Below are positions 52,896-61,861 of a stretch of DNA of 64,000 nt, piece by piece. The position numbers and the translations under genes are program-made. The stretch is taken from positions 119,359-183,358 of the forward strand of contig JBKECF010000052.1 in the NCBI GenBank assembly GCA_047974375.1, written 5' to 3'. Positions within the stretch are counted from its first letter, which is position 1. Each line of letters opens with the position of its first letter. The notes under the pieces are model-generated. The model did not search any database. It saw only the letters and a list, made by a program, of their open reading frames with translations, and had not been told where the DNA came from. Source of the DNA: JBKECF01 sp047974375. GTDB taxonomy: Bacteria; Bacillota; Clostridia; Lachnospirales; CAMZNU01.

Positions 52896-54453
52896 AAGTG
52901 TAACAGTTATCCCTGCAAGAAGGCGTGTAGGCAATACGGTAACAATGGAAGATAAGCCAAAACTCAAAGTCGCAGCGTACTGCCGTGTAAGTACTGACAG
53001 CGATGAGCAAGCTACAAGTTATGAGGCACAGATAGAGCATTACACCAATTTCATACAAAAAAATGAAGAATGGGAGTTTGCCAAGATTTTCGCTGATGAC
53101 GGTATTTCTGGTACTAATACTAAAAAGCGTGAAGAATTTAATCGTATGATTGAGGAGTGTATGGCTGGTAACATAGATATGATAATTACTAAGTCCATCA
53201 GCCGATTTGCTAGGAATACCCTTGACTGCCTAAAATATATTAGACAGCTAAAGGAAAAGAATATTCCTGTATTTTTTGAGAAGGAAAATATCAACACTAT
53301 GGATTCCAAGGGTGAGGTGCTGCTTACAATTATGGCGAGTCTTGCACAGCAGGAATCGGAATCCTTAAGCAAGAATGTAAAGTTGGGATTGCAGTTCCGT
53401 TACCAAAACGGTGAGGTACAGGTGAACCACAATCGTTTTATGGGATATACCAAAGATGATGAAGGTCATCTGATTATTGACTCTACTGAGGCAGAGGTTG
53501 TAAAACGTATTTATTTGGAGTATTTGCAAGGAGCAAGCCTGAAACAAATTGGAGAAAGTCTGGAATCTGATAGTATTCTAACTGCAGCAGGTAAAGCAAG
53601 ATGGAGACCAGAAACTGTAAAGAAAATCCTAAAGAATGAGAAATACATCGGTGACGCCCTTTTGCAGAAGACATACACGGTGGATGTACTTACGAAAAAG
53701 CGAGTTAAGAATAACGGCATCGTTCCACAATATTATGTAGAAAACAGCCATGAGCCGATAATTCCCCGTAACCTTTATATGCAGGTGCAGGAAGAAATGC
53801 TAAGACGAACGAATCTCCACAGTGGTGCTAATCGAAAGAAAAGAGTTTATAGTAGCAAGTATGCTCTTTCAAGCATTGTCTATTGCCCAAGGTGTGGAGA
53901 TATTTACCGTAGGATTGCTTGGAACAATAGAGGAAAGCATTCCATTGTGTGGAGATGTGTCAGCAGAGTGGAACATGGTCCATCAAAGTGTGATGCACCG
54001 ACCATTGAGGAAACTGATTTACAGAACGCTGTGGTAAAAGCTATCAATATGGCACTTGGTGGCAAGGATGATATGTTAGTAGCTTTAGAGCAAAATATTG
54101 CATCGGTGCTTGCCTTGGAAGATGAAGGCTCTATGGAAAGCATCAATGCTAAACTGGAAGAATTGCAAAAGCAACTATTGAAACGAGCCAATGCTAAAGA
54201 GGATTATAATGATCTTGCTGACGAGATAGACCATCTGCGAGAACTAAAGCAGAATGCTATGGCTGAAAATGCGGAAAGAGAAGGATTGAAACAGCGAATT
54301 GCCGAAATGAAGGAGTTCCTTGCAGAGCAGATGGAGCAGATAGATGAATATGATGAATCCCTTGTAAGGCGAATGGTTGAAAAAATAACAGTTTATGAGG
54401 AGAAATTCATGGTAGAGTTCAAGTCAGGCACGAGCGTAGATGTGGAAAGATAA
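52888..54453 (+). CDS. Large serine recombinase 2
   Basis: 521 residues. Catalytic Ser in AAYCRVSTDSDEQATSYEA; TKSISRFARNTLDCLKYIRQ; recombinase domain with RWRPETVKKILKNEKYIGDA; zinc ribbon VYCPRCGDIYRR and WRCVSRVEHGPSKCD; long coiled coil; ending VEKITVYEEKFMVEFKSG. It closes a three-gene recombinase operon. The C-terminal part is homologous to the inverted recombinase at 63465. Confidence 0.92.
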   Translation: MNKSVTVIPARRRVGNTVTMEDKPKLKVAAYCRVSTDSDEQATSYEAQIEHYTNFIQKNEEWEFAKIFADDGISGTNTKKREEFNRMIEECMAGNIDMIITKSISRFARNTLDCLKYIRQLKEKNIPVFFEKENINTMDSKGEVLLTIMASLAQQESESLSKNVKLGLQFRYQNGEVQVNHNRFMGYTKDDEGHLIIDSTEAEVVKRIYLEYLQGASLKQIGESLESDSILTAAGKARWRPETVKKILKNEKYIGDALLQKTYTVDVLTKKRVKNNGIVPQYYVENSHEPIIPRNLYMQVQEEMLRRTNLHSGANRKKRVYSSKYALSSIVYCPRCGDIYRRIAWNNRGKHSIVWRCVSRVEHGPSKCDAPTIEETDLQNAVVKAINMALGGKDDMLVALEQNIASVLALEDEGSMESINAKLEELQKQLLKRANAKEDYNDLADEIDHLRELKQNAMAENAEREGLKQRIAEMKEFLAEQMEQIDEYDESLVRRMVEKITVYEEKFMVEFKSGTSVDVER

Positions 54454-54475
54454 AAGAATAGGCAACAGAAGTTAG

Positions 54476-54501
54476 CACCCTGCAGAAACGCAGGGTGTTT
54501 T
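54476..54501 (+). terminator. Hairpin after the recombinase operon
   Basis: CACCCTGC (54476-54483) pairs with GCAGGGTG (54490-54497), followed by TTTTC; T-run short, so moderate. Confidence 0.6.
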
Positions 54502-54513
54502 CTATTGAGGGAA

Positions 54514-54542
54514 TTGTAATTTGCCAAAATTTGTAGTACAAT
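54514..54542 (+). promoter_or_regulatory. Promoter of the right cargo operon
   Basis: TTGTAA -35 (54514-54519), 17-bp spacer, TACAAT -10 (54537-54542), 54 bp before the HTH start. Confidence 0.6.
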
Positions 54543-54595
54543 AAGTTATCTGATTTGTGAAATAAGTTGAGAGAAAACAAGCAGAGGTGTAGAAC

Positions 54596-54808
54596 ATGAT
54601 TAAAAACAATATAGAACTAGATGTCAAAGTTAAGTGTATAGAGAATGGAACCACACAGGCAAAAATAGCGGAAGACATCAATACCACTAAATCCTATGTG
54701 AATCGTATTATCAAAAAACAAGATGGTGTGGTTAATAAGACATTTATACAGATGATGGAGGCTCTTGGCTATGATATAGTACTGACTTATGTGAAAAGAG
54801 AAGGGTAA
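54596..54808 (+). CDS. Small HTH regulator
   Basis: 70 residues, single helix-turn-helix of XRE type: KVKCIENGTTQAKIAEDINT, TKSYVNRIIKKQDG, then FIQMMEALGYDIVLTYVKRE. A promoter lies just upstream, and the GIY-YIG gene follows after 14 nt, so it probably controls that cargo operon. Confidence 0.78.
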   Translation: MIKNNIELDVKVKCIENGTTQAKIAEDINTTKSYVNRIIKKQDGVVNKTFIQMMEALGYDIVLTYVKREG

Positions 54809-54822
54809 GGTGGTGGCTTACG

Positions 54823-55671
54823 GTGGAACTATTATTAAATGATGTATTGAATTTGACAGCGGCAGAAATAGATAATAGCAGAATCGAGTTGAATATGACG
54901 GAAGGTTCTGGAGGTATTGCATACATTGATAAGTGGTTATCTTTGGGACAGGATGAAAAGGATAGTGGCATCACTGACTGTTCTTACTGGGGCTGGTATG
55001 GAAATAAAAAGAACTTTAATATTGGACAGACAGTATTCAGCTTTATTAAAATGTCTTATGATGAATGGCTCTTTATTTCTGCAGCTGAAATAGTAGATGT
55101 CCCTGTTGGTAGCAGAGCGAAAGTGAAAATTATTAAACGACTTGTACCACTGTTTGGACGGCTTGTTATGAAATATAAAAAAGGAAACACTTATGCACGA
55201 TATGTGTTTCGGATGAAAAATGTCATAGAAAACTGTAGTGTAAAAGAAATACTTCCATGTCAGTATTCTGGTGAACAGTTTGAAGGATATGACCGTGTGC
55301 ATCTGCCATTTAGAAAATTAGCAAATGTTTTCAATGGAAAAATTATGCCTACCTATTACGAGGCCCTGAAAAAGGTAACTGGGATTTATTGCTTGACTGA
55401 TACAAAGAACGGAAAACTTTATATTGGGTCAGCAACCGGTGAAGAAGGTGTTGCACAACGCTGGGGAAATTATTTGGATTCCAAGCACGGTGGTAATAAA
55501 AAGTTGATTGCTCTTTATAATGAAAAAGGATCTGAATACTTTGAAGAGTACTTCACATACACACTTATAGAGTACTTTGGATTATCTTACGACCCTGAAA
55601 AAATACTGGAGAGAGAACAGTACTGGAAGAAGTGTTTTAATACAATTAAGAATGGTTATAACGATAATTGA
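54823..55671 (+). CDS. GIY-YIG nuclease fused to an unknown N-terminal domain
   Basis: 282 residues from a GTG start. The first 175 form an unnamed domain rich in Trp and Tyr (TDCSYWGWYGNKKNFNIGQ, EWLFISAAEIVDVPVG). The C-terminal GIY-YIG domain has TGIYCLTD at 186-193, KLYIGSATGEEGVAQRW at 198-214 with the conserved Arg, and the Glu-containing YFEEYFTYTLIEYF. Such fusions act in defence or as stand-alone nucleases; no intron or split gene supports homing. It follows an HTH gene and precedes a PD-(D/E)XK protein. Confidence 0.78.
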   Translation: MELLLNDVLNLTAAEIDNSRIELNMTEGSGGIAYIDKWLSLGQDEKDSGITDCSYWGWYGNKKNFNIGQTVFSFIKMSYDEWLFISAAEIVDVPVGSRAKVKIIKRLVPLFGRLVMKYKKGNTYARYVFRMKNVIENCSVKEILPCQYSGEQFEGYDRVHLPFRKLANVFNGKIMPTYYEALKKVTGIYCLTDTKNGKLYIGSATGEEGVAQRWGNYLDSKHGGNKKLIALYNEKGSEYFEEYFTYTLIEYFGLSYDPEKILEREQYWKKCFNTIKNGYNDN

Positions 55672-55693
55672 TAATACAGGAAGGTGATAAGAG

Positions 55694-56155
55694 GTGGGGA
55701 AATCATTTAGAAATTCAGCTGGATTTGGGAAGCGAATGGAATATAAACTGATTGGGGATATGTTGATAGAAGGCCTTGATTGCTATGTTCCGTTGGTGGA
55801 TGACCACGGTGTAGATTGTGTAATTAAGAAAGAAGACGGTACTTTCATTGAAATTCAGATTAAAGCCAGATCCAAAGATGTTACGGATGGCGATGCAGCT
55901 TTATTTGCAGCTATTACACATGAACTGACAGATAATTTCTACTTTTTATTCTTTTCTGAGAGACTTGATACTATGTGGATTTTATCATCAAAAGAATTTC
56001 TTGATGAATGTGTAACTAATAAGACTGGAAAGAATGCAGGTAAACATAGCATTTGGTTTAATGGAAATCGCAAGGATTCAAATGGGGTAAAGAAGGAATA
56101 TTGTAAAAAGCAATTCGAAAAATATGTTTGTACAGACTTTTCGAGGTTTTACTAA
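55694..56155 (+). CDS. PD-(D/E)XK nuclease-like protein (DUF4365-type)
   Basis: 153 residues, GTG start with AAGGTGA at 6 nt. The N-terminus (SFRNSAGFGKRMEYKLIGDM) leads to a compact nuclease core: PLVDDHGVDCVI supplies Asp 41, and IEIQIKARS supplies E53-x-Q55-x-K57. This resembles DUF4365 or restriction-type PD-(D/E)XK domains. It is 22 nt after the GIY-YIG gene, so two nucleases would be made together. Confidence 0.72.
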   Translation: MGKSFRNSAGFGKRMEYKLIGDMLIEGLDCYVPLVDDHGVDCVIKKEDGTFIEIQIKARSKDVTDGDAALFAAITHELTDNFYFLFFSERLDTMWILSSKEFLDECVTNKTGKNAGKHSIWFNGNRKDSNGVKKEYCKKQFEKYVCTDFSRFY

Positions 56156-56186
56156 GAGAAATATAATGGCTAAGGAGGACAGTATA

Positions 56187-56687
56187 ATGAGTAACTTATT
56201 ATCAGAACAAGAGGTGTTAAAACATTTTGATATTCCTGATTTTAGACATATTACAAAAGATAAGGTTATGACTTTTGCATCTATGTTACAGAATATGGAA
56301 CCTGAGGTTGCAAAAAAAGCATTAGAGCAATTCCCAGAGTTTGCAAATATGGCATTGGAAGTGTTGAGGGATTATAAAAGTGTTATGGAAAAGACACTTG
56401 ATGCAAATTTGGAGAGTAGCAAACAATGTTTTGATATTTATAACGAAGTGGTTGCGGCCTTAAAGAATTGTTTAGCGAAAGATGATTTGCCTTTTGAGGA
56501 GAAAAAATATTATATAGAGAAAATGGTTGAAATTGCAAAAATGGCCGAGAGTAAGGATACAGAAAACAAAGGATTCAACTGGAAAATGATTTCATTAGGT
56601 ACATTGGCTGTCTTTACAGTTGTTGGTATAGGGGCAAGTATTCTTGGGGGTAACACTAATATAAAGTTGCCAAAACCAAAGCTATGA
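56187..56687 (+). CDS. Uncharacterised helical protein with C-terminal membrane segment
   Basis: 166 residues from the ATG at 56187 after AAGGAGG. Residues 1-130 are helical and charged, with EVLKHFDIPDFRHITKDKVM. A single hydrophobic span lies near 140-158 (WKMISLGTLAVFTVVGIGAS), followed by a short basic tail KLPKPKL, fitting tail-anchored topology. In defence operons a membrane-anchored partner often serves as effector; that is only suggested by context. Confidence 0.65.
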   Translation: MSNLLSEQEVLKHFDIPDFRHITKDKVMTFASMLQNMEPEVAKKALEQFPEFANMALEVLRDYKSVMEKTLDANLESSKQCFDIYNEVVAALKNCLAKDDLPFEEKKYYIEKMVEIAKMAESKDTENKGFNWKMISLGTLAVFTVVGIGASILGGNTNIKLPKPKL

Positions 56688-56717
56688 TTATAGCAGGAGT
56701 TAGTTGTATATATAATT

Positions 56718-56747
56718 TTGACTTGAAAACTTCCGACAGTTCATATG
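56718..56747 (+). promoter_or_regulatory. Weak promoter candidate for the SIR2-STAND operon
   Basis: TTGACT -35 (56718-56723) with CATATG (18-bp spacing) as a poor -10. The 160-nt gap is AT-rich and has no other clear signal. Confidence 0.3.
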
Positions 56748-56855
56748 ATTTTTTGCTTGTTTATTCTGGCATATACGATTTCAGCTGGTAGGACTTAAGT
56801 GAGAGTCGTAAATATTACATTATAGAAATTTTACTAAAGGGGGATGAAATGGAGA

Positions 56856-57923
56856 ATGAAGGACGATTATCCAACTGCAAAGGATTTGCATGATTATGAG
56901 TATTACATGAAGAGCAGACCACACGTTGTTCTACTGGGCGCAGGTGCGAGTTGTGCGGCTATCCCAAATGGTGATAAGAATGGTAAGAAAATATCAGCAA
57001 TGAATGGTTTCATTGAAAAGCTTGGATTGACAGATATACTAGAAAAAATAACGCTACATACATCTTCTGAAAATTTAGAAGATATTTATATGGAACTTGA
57101 TGAGCGCAGTAAAGCAGAACCCAATTGCATGGAAGCCAAGCAAAAATTAGAGGAAGTTATTCGTGATTATATGTTAGATTTCAAGTTACCTGATAGTCCA
57201 ACAGTGTATGATTATTTAATTATGGGGCTAACATCAAAAGATTTAATTGCAACTTTTAATTGGGATCCACTATTAGTGCAGGCTTATGCCCGTGCTATGG
57301 CTTATACTACCAATTTGCCACAGTTAGCTTTTTTGCATGGAAATGTTGCAGTAGGATATTGCATGGAGGATAATGTCATGGGCAATGTAGGGATGCCGTG
57401 TAGATGTGGTGAACCCCTTGCTCCAACAAAACTTTTGTTTCCGATAAAGAATAAAGATTATGCTAGTGATACAGCTATATCAAAGTCATGGAAATCATTG
57501 AATAATGCATTAGAGGTGGCATATATGGTTACTATTTTTGGATATAGTGCTCCAAAGAGCGATGTAGAGGCTGTTGAGATGTTGAAAAAAGCATGGGGTG
57601 CAGTGAAAGACAGAAATTTTGAAGAAATAGAAATTGTTGATTTGCGTAATGAAGATGAGGTTATTGAATCGTGGGATGATTTTATTCATACGCATCATTA
57701 TTCATACCATTCTAACTTTTTTACAACAACAATAGGAAGATGCCCTAGGCGAAGTTGTGAAGCAACATTTGACAGATTGATGATGAATCATTGGTTGAAA
57801 CCAGATAAAGGGTTTAAACCGGATATGAATTTTAGTGACATAGATAAATTAACTTGTGATTTAATAATTGACGAGGAAAATAAAAAAGGAACAAAGAGCC
57901 TCCTTTTAGATCCATACGCATAG
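56856..57923 (+). CDS. SIR2-like NAD-binding protein
   Basis: 355 residues from the ATG at 56856 (an ATG at 56844 abuts the AAAGGGGG site). Sirtuin-fold signs: VVLLGAGASC at 24-33 for the dinucleotide loop, ATFNWDPLL, FLHGN with the catalytic-type His, and IFGYSAPKSDVEAV for the NAD-binding end. Cys pairs (CRCG, CPRRSC) could bind zinc. SIR2 proteins in bacterial defence commonly degrade NAD+ on infection (known for ThsA and DSR types). The C-terminal 90 residues have no family. The STAND ATPase starts 40 nt downstream, so this may be its effector. Confidence 0.8.
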   Translation: MKDDYPTAKDLHDYEYYMKSRPHVVLLGAGASCAAIPNGDKNGKKISAMNGFIEKLGLTDILEKITLHTSSENLEDIYMELDERSKAEPNCMEAKQKLEEVIRDYMLDFKLPDSPTVYDYLIMGLTSKDLIATFNWDPLLVQAYARAMAYTTNLPQLAFLHGNVAVGYCMEDNVMGNVGMPCRCGEPLAPTKLLFPIKNKDYASDTAISKSWKSLNNALEVAYMVTIFGYSAPKSDVEAVEMLKKAWGAVKDRNFEEIEIVDLRNEDEVIESWDDFIHTHHYSYHSNFFTTTIGRCPRRSCEATFDRLMMNHWLKPDKGFKPDMNFSDIDKLTCDLIIDEENKKGTKSLLLDPYA

Positions 57924-57963
57924 GAGGATGATTAATAGAATTTTGTTGGAAAGGTGGAACTTT

Positions 57964-60426
57964 ATGATAAGACCAAAACACTCTTTTGGTAAGAAAAATT
58001 TTGAAATTCAAGAAGTTTTTATTGATCGTGTAGAGGCAAAAAATCTTTATAAGAGCAAAATGGAATCAAATGAAAAAGAGTACAATATTTTGGTGTTTTA
58101 TGGAGTAGGTGGTATTGGTAAATCAAAGTTGCGAAAGGAAATTAGCCGTATACATAATGAAGAGTATAATGATTCTATTGTTATGTATCTTGATTTAAAT
58201 GCAGCAGATGACAGAAATATTGGTTCTGGAATATTGAAACTAGTTGATAGTTGTAGTAAAAAAGTAGATTTTAAATGTTTTGAGTTAGCTTATGCATTGT
58301 ATTTCAGAAAAAAATACCCAAGTTCATCATATGGACGAGAAAAAGCATACCTCACTGAAAAAACAACAGTCGGAATTGGACTGAATATATTAGGCATTCT
58401 TGATAGTGGAATAACAGCAACAGCTACAGAAATTGTTGAAAAGACTATTCGAGCTATTTCAAATCGAACAATAAATAAAGAAGTGAAAGAAGAGTTAAAA
58501 CGTTTTGACGAATACTCTTTGCCTGAAATGGAGGAAAGACTACCGCTATTTTTTCAGTATGATCTTCTTTCTCATTTAAGTAAAAAGAAGGAATCTAAGA
58601 TATTAATAATATTTGATACATTTGAAGCTATAAATGAAAATATAATAGAGCAAATACATAAGGCTAAGAACGAAAGATGGGTGCAAGATATTATTTCATA
58701 CTTTGACTCTGAACAGTTCCCAAATCTGTTATTTATGATTTTTGGAAGAGAACCGATTGAATGGGATACAGAGTGGATGCCTTTGTTAGAGCAGTATCAG
58801 ATTAAAGAATTTGAGGAAAATTATTCAAGAGAATATTTAACTAGTGTTGGAATTGATAATGAATCAATAATAGAGGCTATTATAACGAGTTGTAAAGGGT
58901 ATCCTTTTTTACTGTATTTATCGACAGAAACATATGCACAAATAATTAATACAGGCAACAGTCCGCAGGAAAAAGATTTTAAAGGGAATCATCCGGAAAT
59001 TATAGGGCGATTTATATATAACTTAGATAAAGATACGGTAGAAGTATTAAGAATATTATCTATTCCGAATTTTTATAATACTGATATATTTTCTAATTTG
59101 ATTTCTGAGTTTAATATTTCATTCCCAATGACGCAATTCGAACAATTTAATAAATATTCTTTTATTTCTTCTGATGAGCGTTCTAAAGACTTGTATATTC
59201 ATGATTTGATGCGCAAATGTATACTAGAAAAAACATCTGAAGATGTAAAACGCTCTGCACATAATAAATTACAAGAATATTATTTAAAGAAAACACTCGA
59301 AGGAAATAATACAAAATCTTTTATTGAATTAATATATCATGTTCGAAATCACTGTGATTATAAAGAATTTAATGAATGGCTTAAATCTGAGTTATCAAGT
59401 GATGAAATGACCCCTTTAGATATATTTAAAGGTATGCAGAAAAAAGGCGAACAGAGCATACTTAAGCAGATTATTGATGGAGTTTTATCTACTTACAAAT
59501 TGAGTGATTTGTTAATAGATTTTGTAAATATATATATAGATGTAGTTCATCTTGGTGGTGAATATGAAACAGCTGTAGATATCTGCAAAAAATATCTACA
59601 AAAGTATAATGATGATGAAATATTTAATAATAAACAATTGCTTAAAATGCGAATCAGAAAGATCCATCATAGTATGTTTTTTATGCCAGTAGATGCTTTG
59701 ATTGAAGAATGTGAAAGAATAATAAATGGAATAGAAAAAAATGAATACCCAGAAGAATATAATGAAATATTATTTTTACTAGGAGGAAATCTTGGTATCC
59801 TTTCTGGTAGATTTGACTATTCAAAAAACTGGTTAGAAAAATCTATGAGATATGCAAAAGAATTGAATTTAGATTCGTTTGTATTTAGGACAACGAGAAA
59901 ATTAGCAGATGTATACTTATATCATGATAATTATCAAAAGGCATTAGAAATAGTATCATCGATAGTTAGTGAGGATAATACTTTAGAAGAAATAGATGAT
60001 AGATATAAAATATATTTAATGGGTGTACTAGGGGAAATATATAGAAAGATTGGTGATTTAGAAAAGGCTAAAGTATGTTATGAAAAGGTAGAAAAGAAAT
60101 CTATTGAGAATTATTTACCTGGATGGCAAGCACATTCGTATTTAGCACTGGGATTGGTGGCATATAAAGAAAAAAAATTTACAGACGCACATGATTGGTT
60201 TAATAAAGCAAATATGTTATATACAAAAATAAATCAAGCATGGGGTAAAATTAATTTAGCAACAGCAGAATTGTTGTTAAATAAGGCGGAGATAGGTTAT
60301 CTAGAGATTGAAAAAGCTGTTAATATAAAATTGTATGCGGAAAGGATGAATTATAGATATAATTTTGAGTATCTAAATTCATTAATTAATGACAATGAAG
60401 AATATTTTGAATTATTCTTTTTATAA
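57964..60426 (+). CDS. STAND NTPase with TPR-like repeats
   Basis: 820 residues from the ATG at 57964 with AAGGTGG. FIDRVEAKNLY opens the NTPase; Walker A GVGGIGKSK is at 47-55 and Walker B ILIIFDTF at 213-220. The GYPFLLYL segment at 312-319 is like the GxP motif of NB-ARC/NACHT proteins. A winged-helix-like part (340-450) is followed by TPR-like helical repeats from about 520 to 800 (YQKALEIVSSIV, YRKIGDLEKAKVCYEKVEKK, LGLVAYKEKKFTDAHDWF). This is the NLR-like sensor layout of Avs/STAND defence proteins, but its presumed effector is a separate SIR2 gene. Base composition is noticeably more AT-rich than the prophage. Confidence 0.85.
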   Translation: MIRPKHSFGKKNFEIQEVFIDRVEAKNLYKSKMESNEKEYNILVFYGVGGIGKSKLRKEISRIHNEEYNDSIVMYLDLNAADDRNIGSGILKLVDSCSKKVDFKCFELAYALYFRKKYPSSSYGREKAYLTEKTTVGIGLNILGILDSGITATATEIVEKTIRAISNRTINKEVKEELKRFDEYSLPEMEERLPLFFQYDLLSHLSKKKESKILIIFDTFEAINENIIEQIHKAKNERWVQDIISYFDSEQFPNLLFMIFGREPIEWDTEWMPLLEQYQIKEFEENYSREYLTSVGIDNESIIEAIITSCKGYPFLLYLSTETYAQIINTGNSPQEKDFKGNHPEIIGRFIYNLDKDTVEVLRILSIPNFYNTDIFSNLISEFNISFPMTQFEQFNKYSFISSDERSKDLYIHDLMRKCILEKTSEDVKRSAHNKLQEYYLKKTLEGNNTKSFIELIYHVRNHCDYKEFNEWLKSELSSDEMTPLDIFKGMQKKGEQSILKQIIDGVLSTYKLSDLLIDFVNIYIDVVHLGGEYETAVDICKKYLQKYNDDEIFNNKQLLKMRIRKIHHSMFFMPVDALIEECERIINGIEKNEYPEEYNEILFLLGGNLGILSGRFDYSKNWLEKSMRYAKELNLDSFVFRTTRKLADVYLYHDNYQKALEIVSSIVSEDNTLEEIDDRYKIYLMGVLGEIYRKIGDLEKAKVCYEKVEKKSIENYLPGWQAHSYLALGLVAYKEKKFTDAHDWFNKANMLYTKINQAWGKINLATAELLLNKAEIGYLEIEKAVNIKLYAERMNYRYNFEYLNSLINDNEEYFELFFL

Positions 60427-60443
60427 TATTGGAGGAATTGTTG

Positions 60444-61337
60444 ATGAGTAAAATTATTGCAATAAAAAGTAAAGATATAGAAGAAGTACTTAAAGGTATA
60501 ACGAGACAGTATTTAGTGGGCAATCTTAAACGTCCCCAAGAGTTAGAATTTATTAAAGATGAGCATTTAGAAATAGGTATTACTGACTATGATACTTACA
60601 CTACAGAGGATGTCCATTTTCATACAGACGCATTTGAATACCAGTATATGATTTCAGGATGGACCAAATATATGGATGTTTCAACAGGTGAGGAATTTGA
60701 ATTTAAAAAAGGTGATTTTTATTGCATTGAAAAAAATGTTATATATGCACAAAAATCTAAAAAAGGAACAAGAATTTTATTTATTAAGGTTCCATCAATA
60801 AATGATAAGCAACTTGTTGAAATTAATGATGTTGTCAATGAATGGTATAAGGAAGGGCTAAAAACTATAAGAACAGATTATGCACATGAAGTAGATATGC
60901 CTAATGCAAATTCTATGAAACCTGCAGCAGCGGTAGCAATAATTGATGATAATAGAATTCTTATGTTAAGACGTTCGGATAATGGAAAATGGACGCTCCC
61001 GGGCGGAACTATGGAATTAAATGAAAGTCTTGTTGATTGTGCAATTCGTGAAGTACAAGAGGAAACAGGTCTAGAAGTTGAGGTGAAAGATATTATTGGA
61101 ACCTATACAGATCCTAATATAAGAATTGAATATTCGGATGGAGAAGTGAGAAGAGAATTTACTATCGTTTATTTTGGTACATCTAAAAGTAGTGATATTA
61201 TTATTGATGAGGAGTCTAGTGCATATGCGTGGATACCGATTGTAGATGTTAAAAAATATCCAATGGCTGAATCTCAAAAAAAGCGTATAGATGATGTAAT
61301 AAACTTTTATAATACTGGAGAAAAGAGAATGGGGTGA
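60444..61337 (+). CDS. Cupin-Nudix hydrolase fusion
   Basis: 297 residues from the ATG at 60444 (GGAGG 9 nt upstream). The N-terminal cupin-like domain (about 30-120) has metal-type residues H58, H60 and E65 in VHFHTDAFEYQY and GDFYCIEKNVIY. The C-terminal Nudix domain has a perfect box starting at G188 (GX5EX7REVQEETGL) within WTLPGG. Nudix enzymes cleave nucleoside diphosphate bonds such as in ADP-ribose or NAD-type compounds; the actual substrate is unknown. It follows the STAND gene by 17 nt. Confidence 0.85.
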   Translation: MSKIIAIKSKDIEEVLKGITRQYLVGNLKRPQELEFIKDEHLEIGITDYDTYTTEDVHFHTDAFEYQYMISGWTKYMDVSTGEEFEFKKGDFYCIEKNVIYAQKSKKGTRILFIKVPSINDKQLVEINDVVNEWYKEGLKTIRTDYAHEVDMPNANSMKPAAAVAIIDDNRILMLRRSDNGKWTLPGGTMELNESLVDCAIREVQEETGLEVEVKDIIGTYTDPNIRIEYSDGEVRREFTIVYFGTSKSSDIIIDEESSAYAWIPIVDVKKYPMAESQKKRIDDVINFYNTGEKRMG

Positions 61338-61347
61338 TTATGTGCAG

Positions 61348-61764
61348 ATGACTAACGATAGGTTAAAACATAGCTTTTCGGTTGCAAAAAAAATGAAAGA
61401 AATAGTAGAAGGAAAAACAAAAATATACAGTTTTAATCCAGATGAAGCATTTATATTAGGGATGCTACATGATATTGGTTATGAATTTTGTAAAACACAG
61501 GAAGAACATGCTCATAGGGGTGGAGAAGTATTAAAGGAGCAAGGATATAAGTTTTGGAAAGAAATATATTTTCATGGGGTACCTCAAGAAGAATATTCAT
61601 CAGCAGAACTTTGGTTATTAAATTATGTTGATATGATTACGAGTCCTAATGGTGAATATATTTCTATTCAAGCAAGAATTGAGGATATAGAAACAAGATA
61701 TGGGAAAGACTCATTACAGGTTGAAGAAGCAAGGAAATTAGCAAAAATGCTTGAACGCATTTAG
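61348..61764 (+). CDS. HD-domain phosphohydrolase
   Basis: 138 residues; the ATG at 61348 is preferred, and a GTG at 61342 is possible. The HD metal site is H8, H41-D42 (MLHDIGYEF) and D95 (NYVDMI), with extra His at 54/56 (EEHAHRGGEVL). HD proteins of this size hydrolyse phosphates of nucleotides; the substrate is not known. Last gene of the SIR2-STAND operon; only 10 nt from the Nudix stop. Its 3' end is followed by the att-like rlmD fragment. Confidence 0.8.
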   Translation: MTNDRLKHSFSVAKKMKEIVEGKTKIYSFNPDEAFILGMLHDIGYEFCKTQEEHAHRGGEVLKEQGYKFWKEIYFHGVPQEEYSSAELWLLNYVDMITSPNGEYISIQARIEDIETRYGKDSLQVEEARKLAKMLERI

Positions 61765-61861
61765 TGGGTAGAATGTTGATATATTTCCCAACACCGTTAA
61801 AAATCAGTGGATATGTTCCCATAAACAAGGGTATGCATTTGACGTACTTGCTATCCTCTCG

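Larger units (their letters stand above)
17128..54453 (+). mobile_element. Siphovirus (HK97-type) prophage core
   Basis: A contiguous plus-strand set runs from the early sigma-like gene through primase, helicase, terminase, portal, protease, capsid, tail, holin and amidase, then a DNA polymerase block and three serine recombinases. All virion genes are open. The replication genes are split: primase and helicase lie near 19-23 kb, DUF2800, DUF2815 and DNA polymerase near 46.8-50.5 kb. Boundaries are approximate. Confidence 0.9.

Noticed and set aside
54823..55671. GIY-YIG gene considered as a homing endonuclease in an intron
   Set aside because: No split host gene and no intron-like flanks; it sits in an ordinary operon with its own unknown domain.
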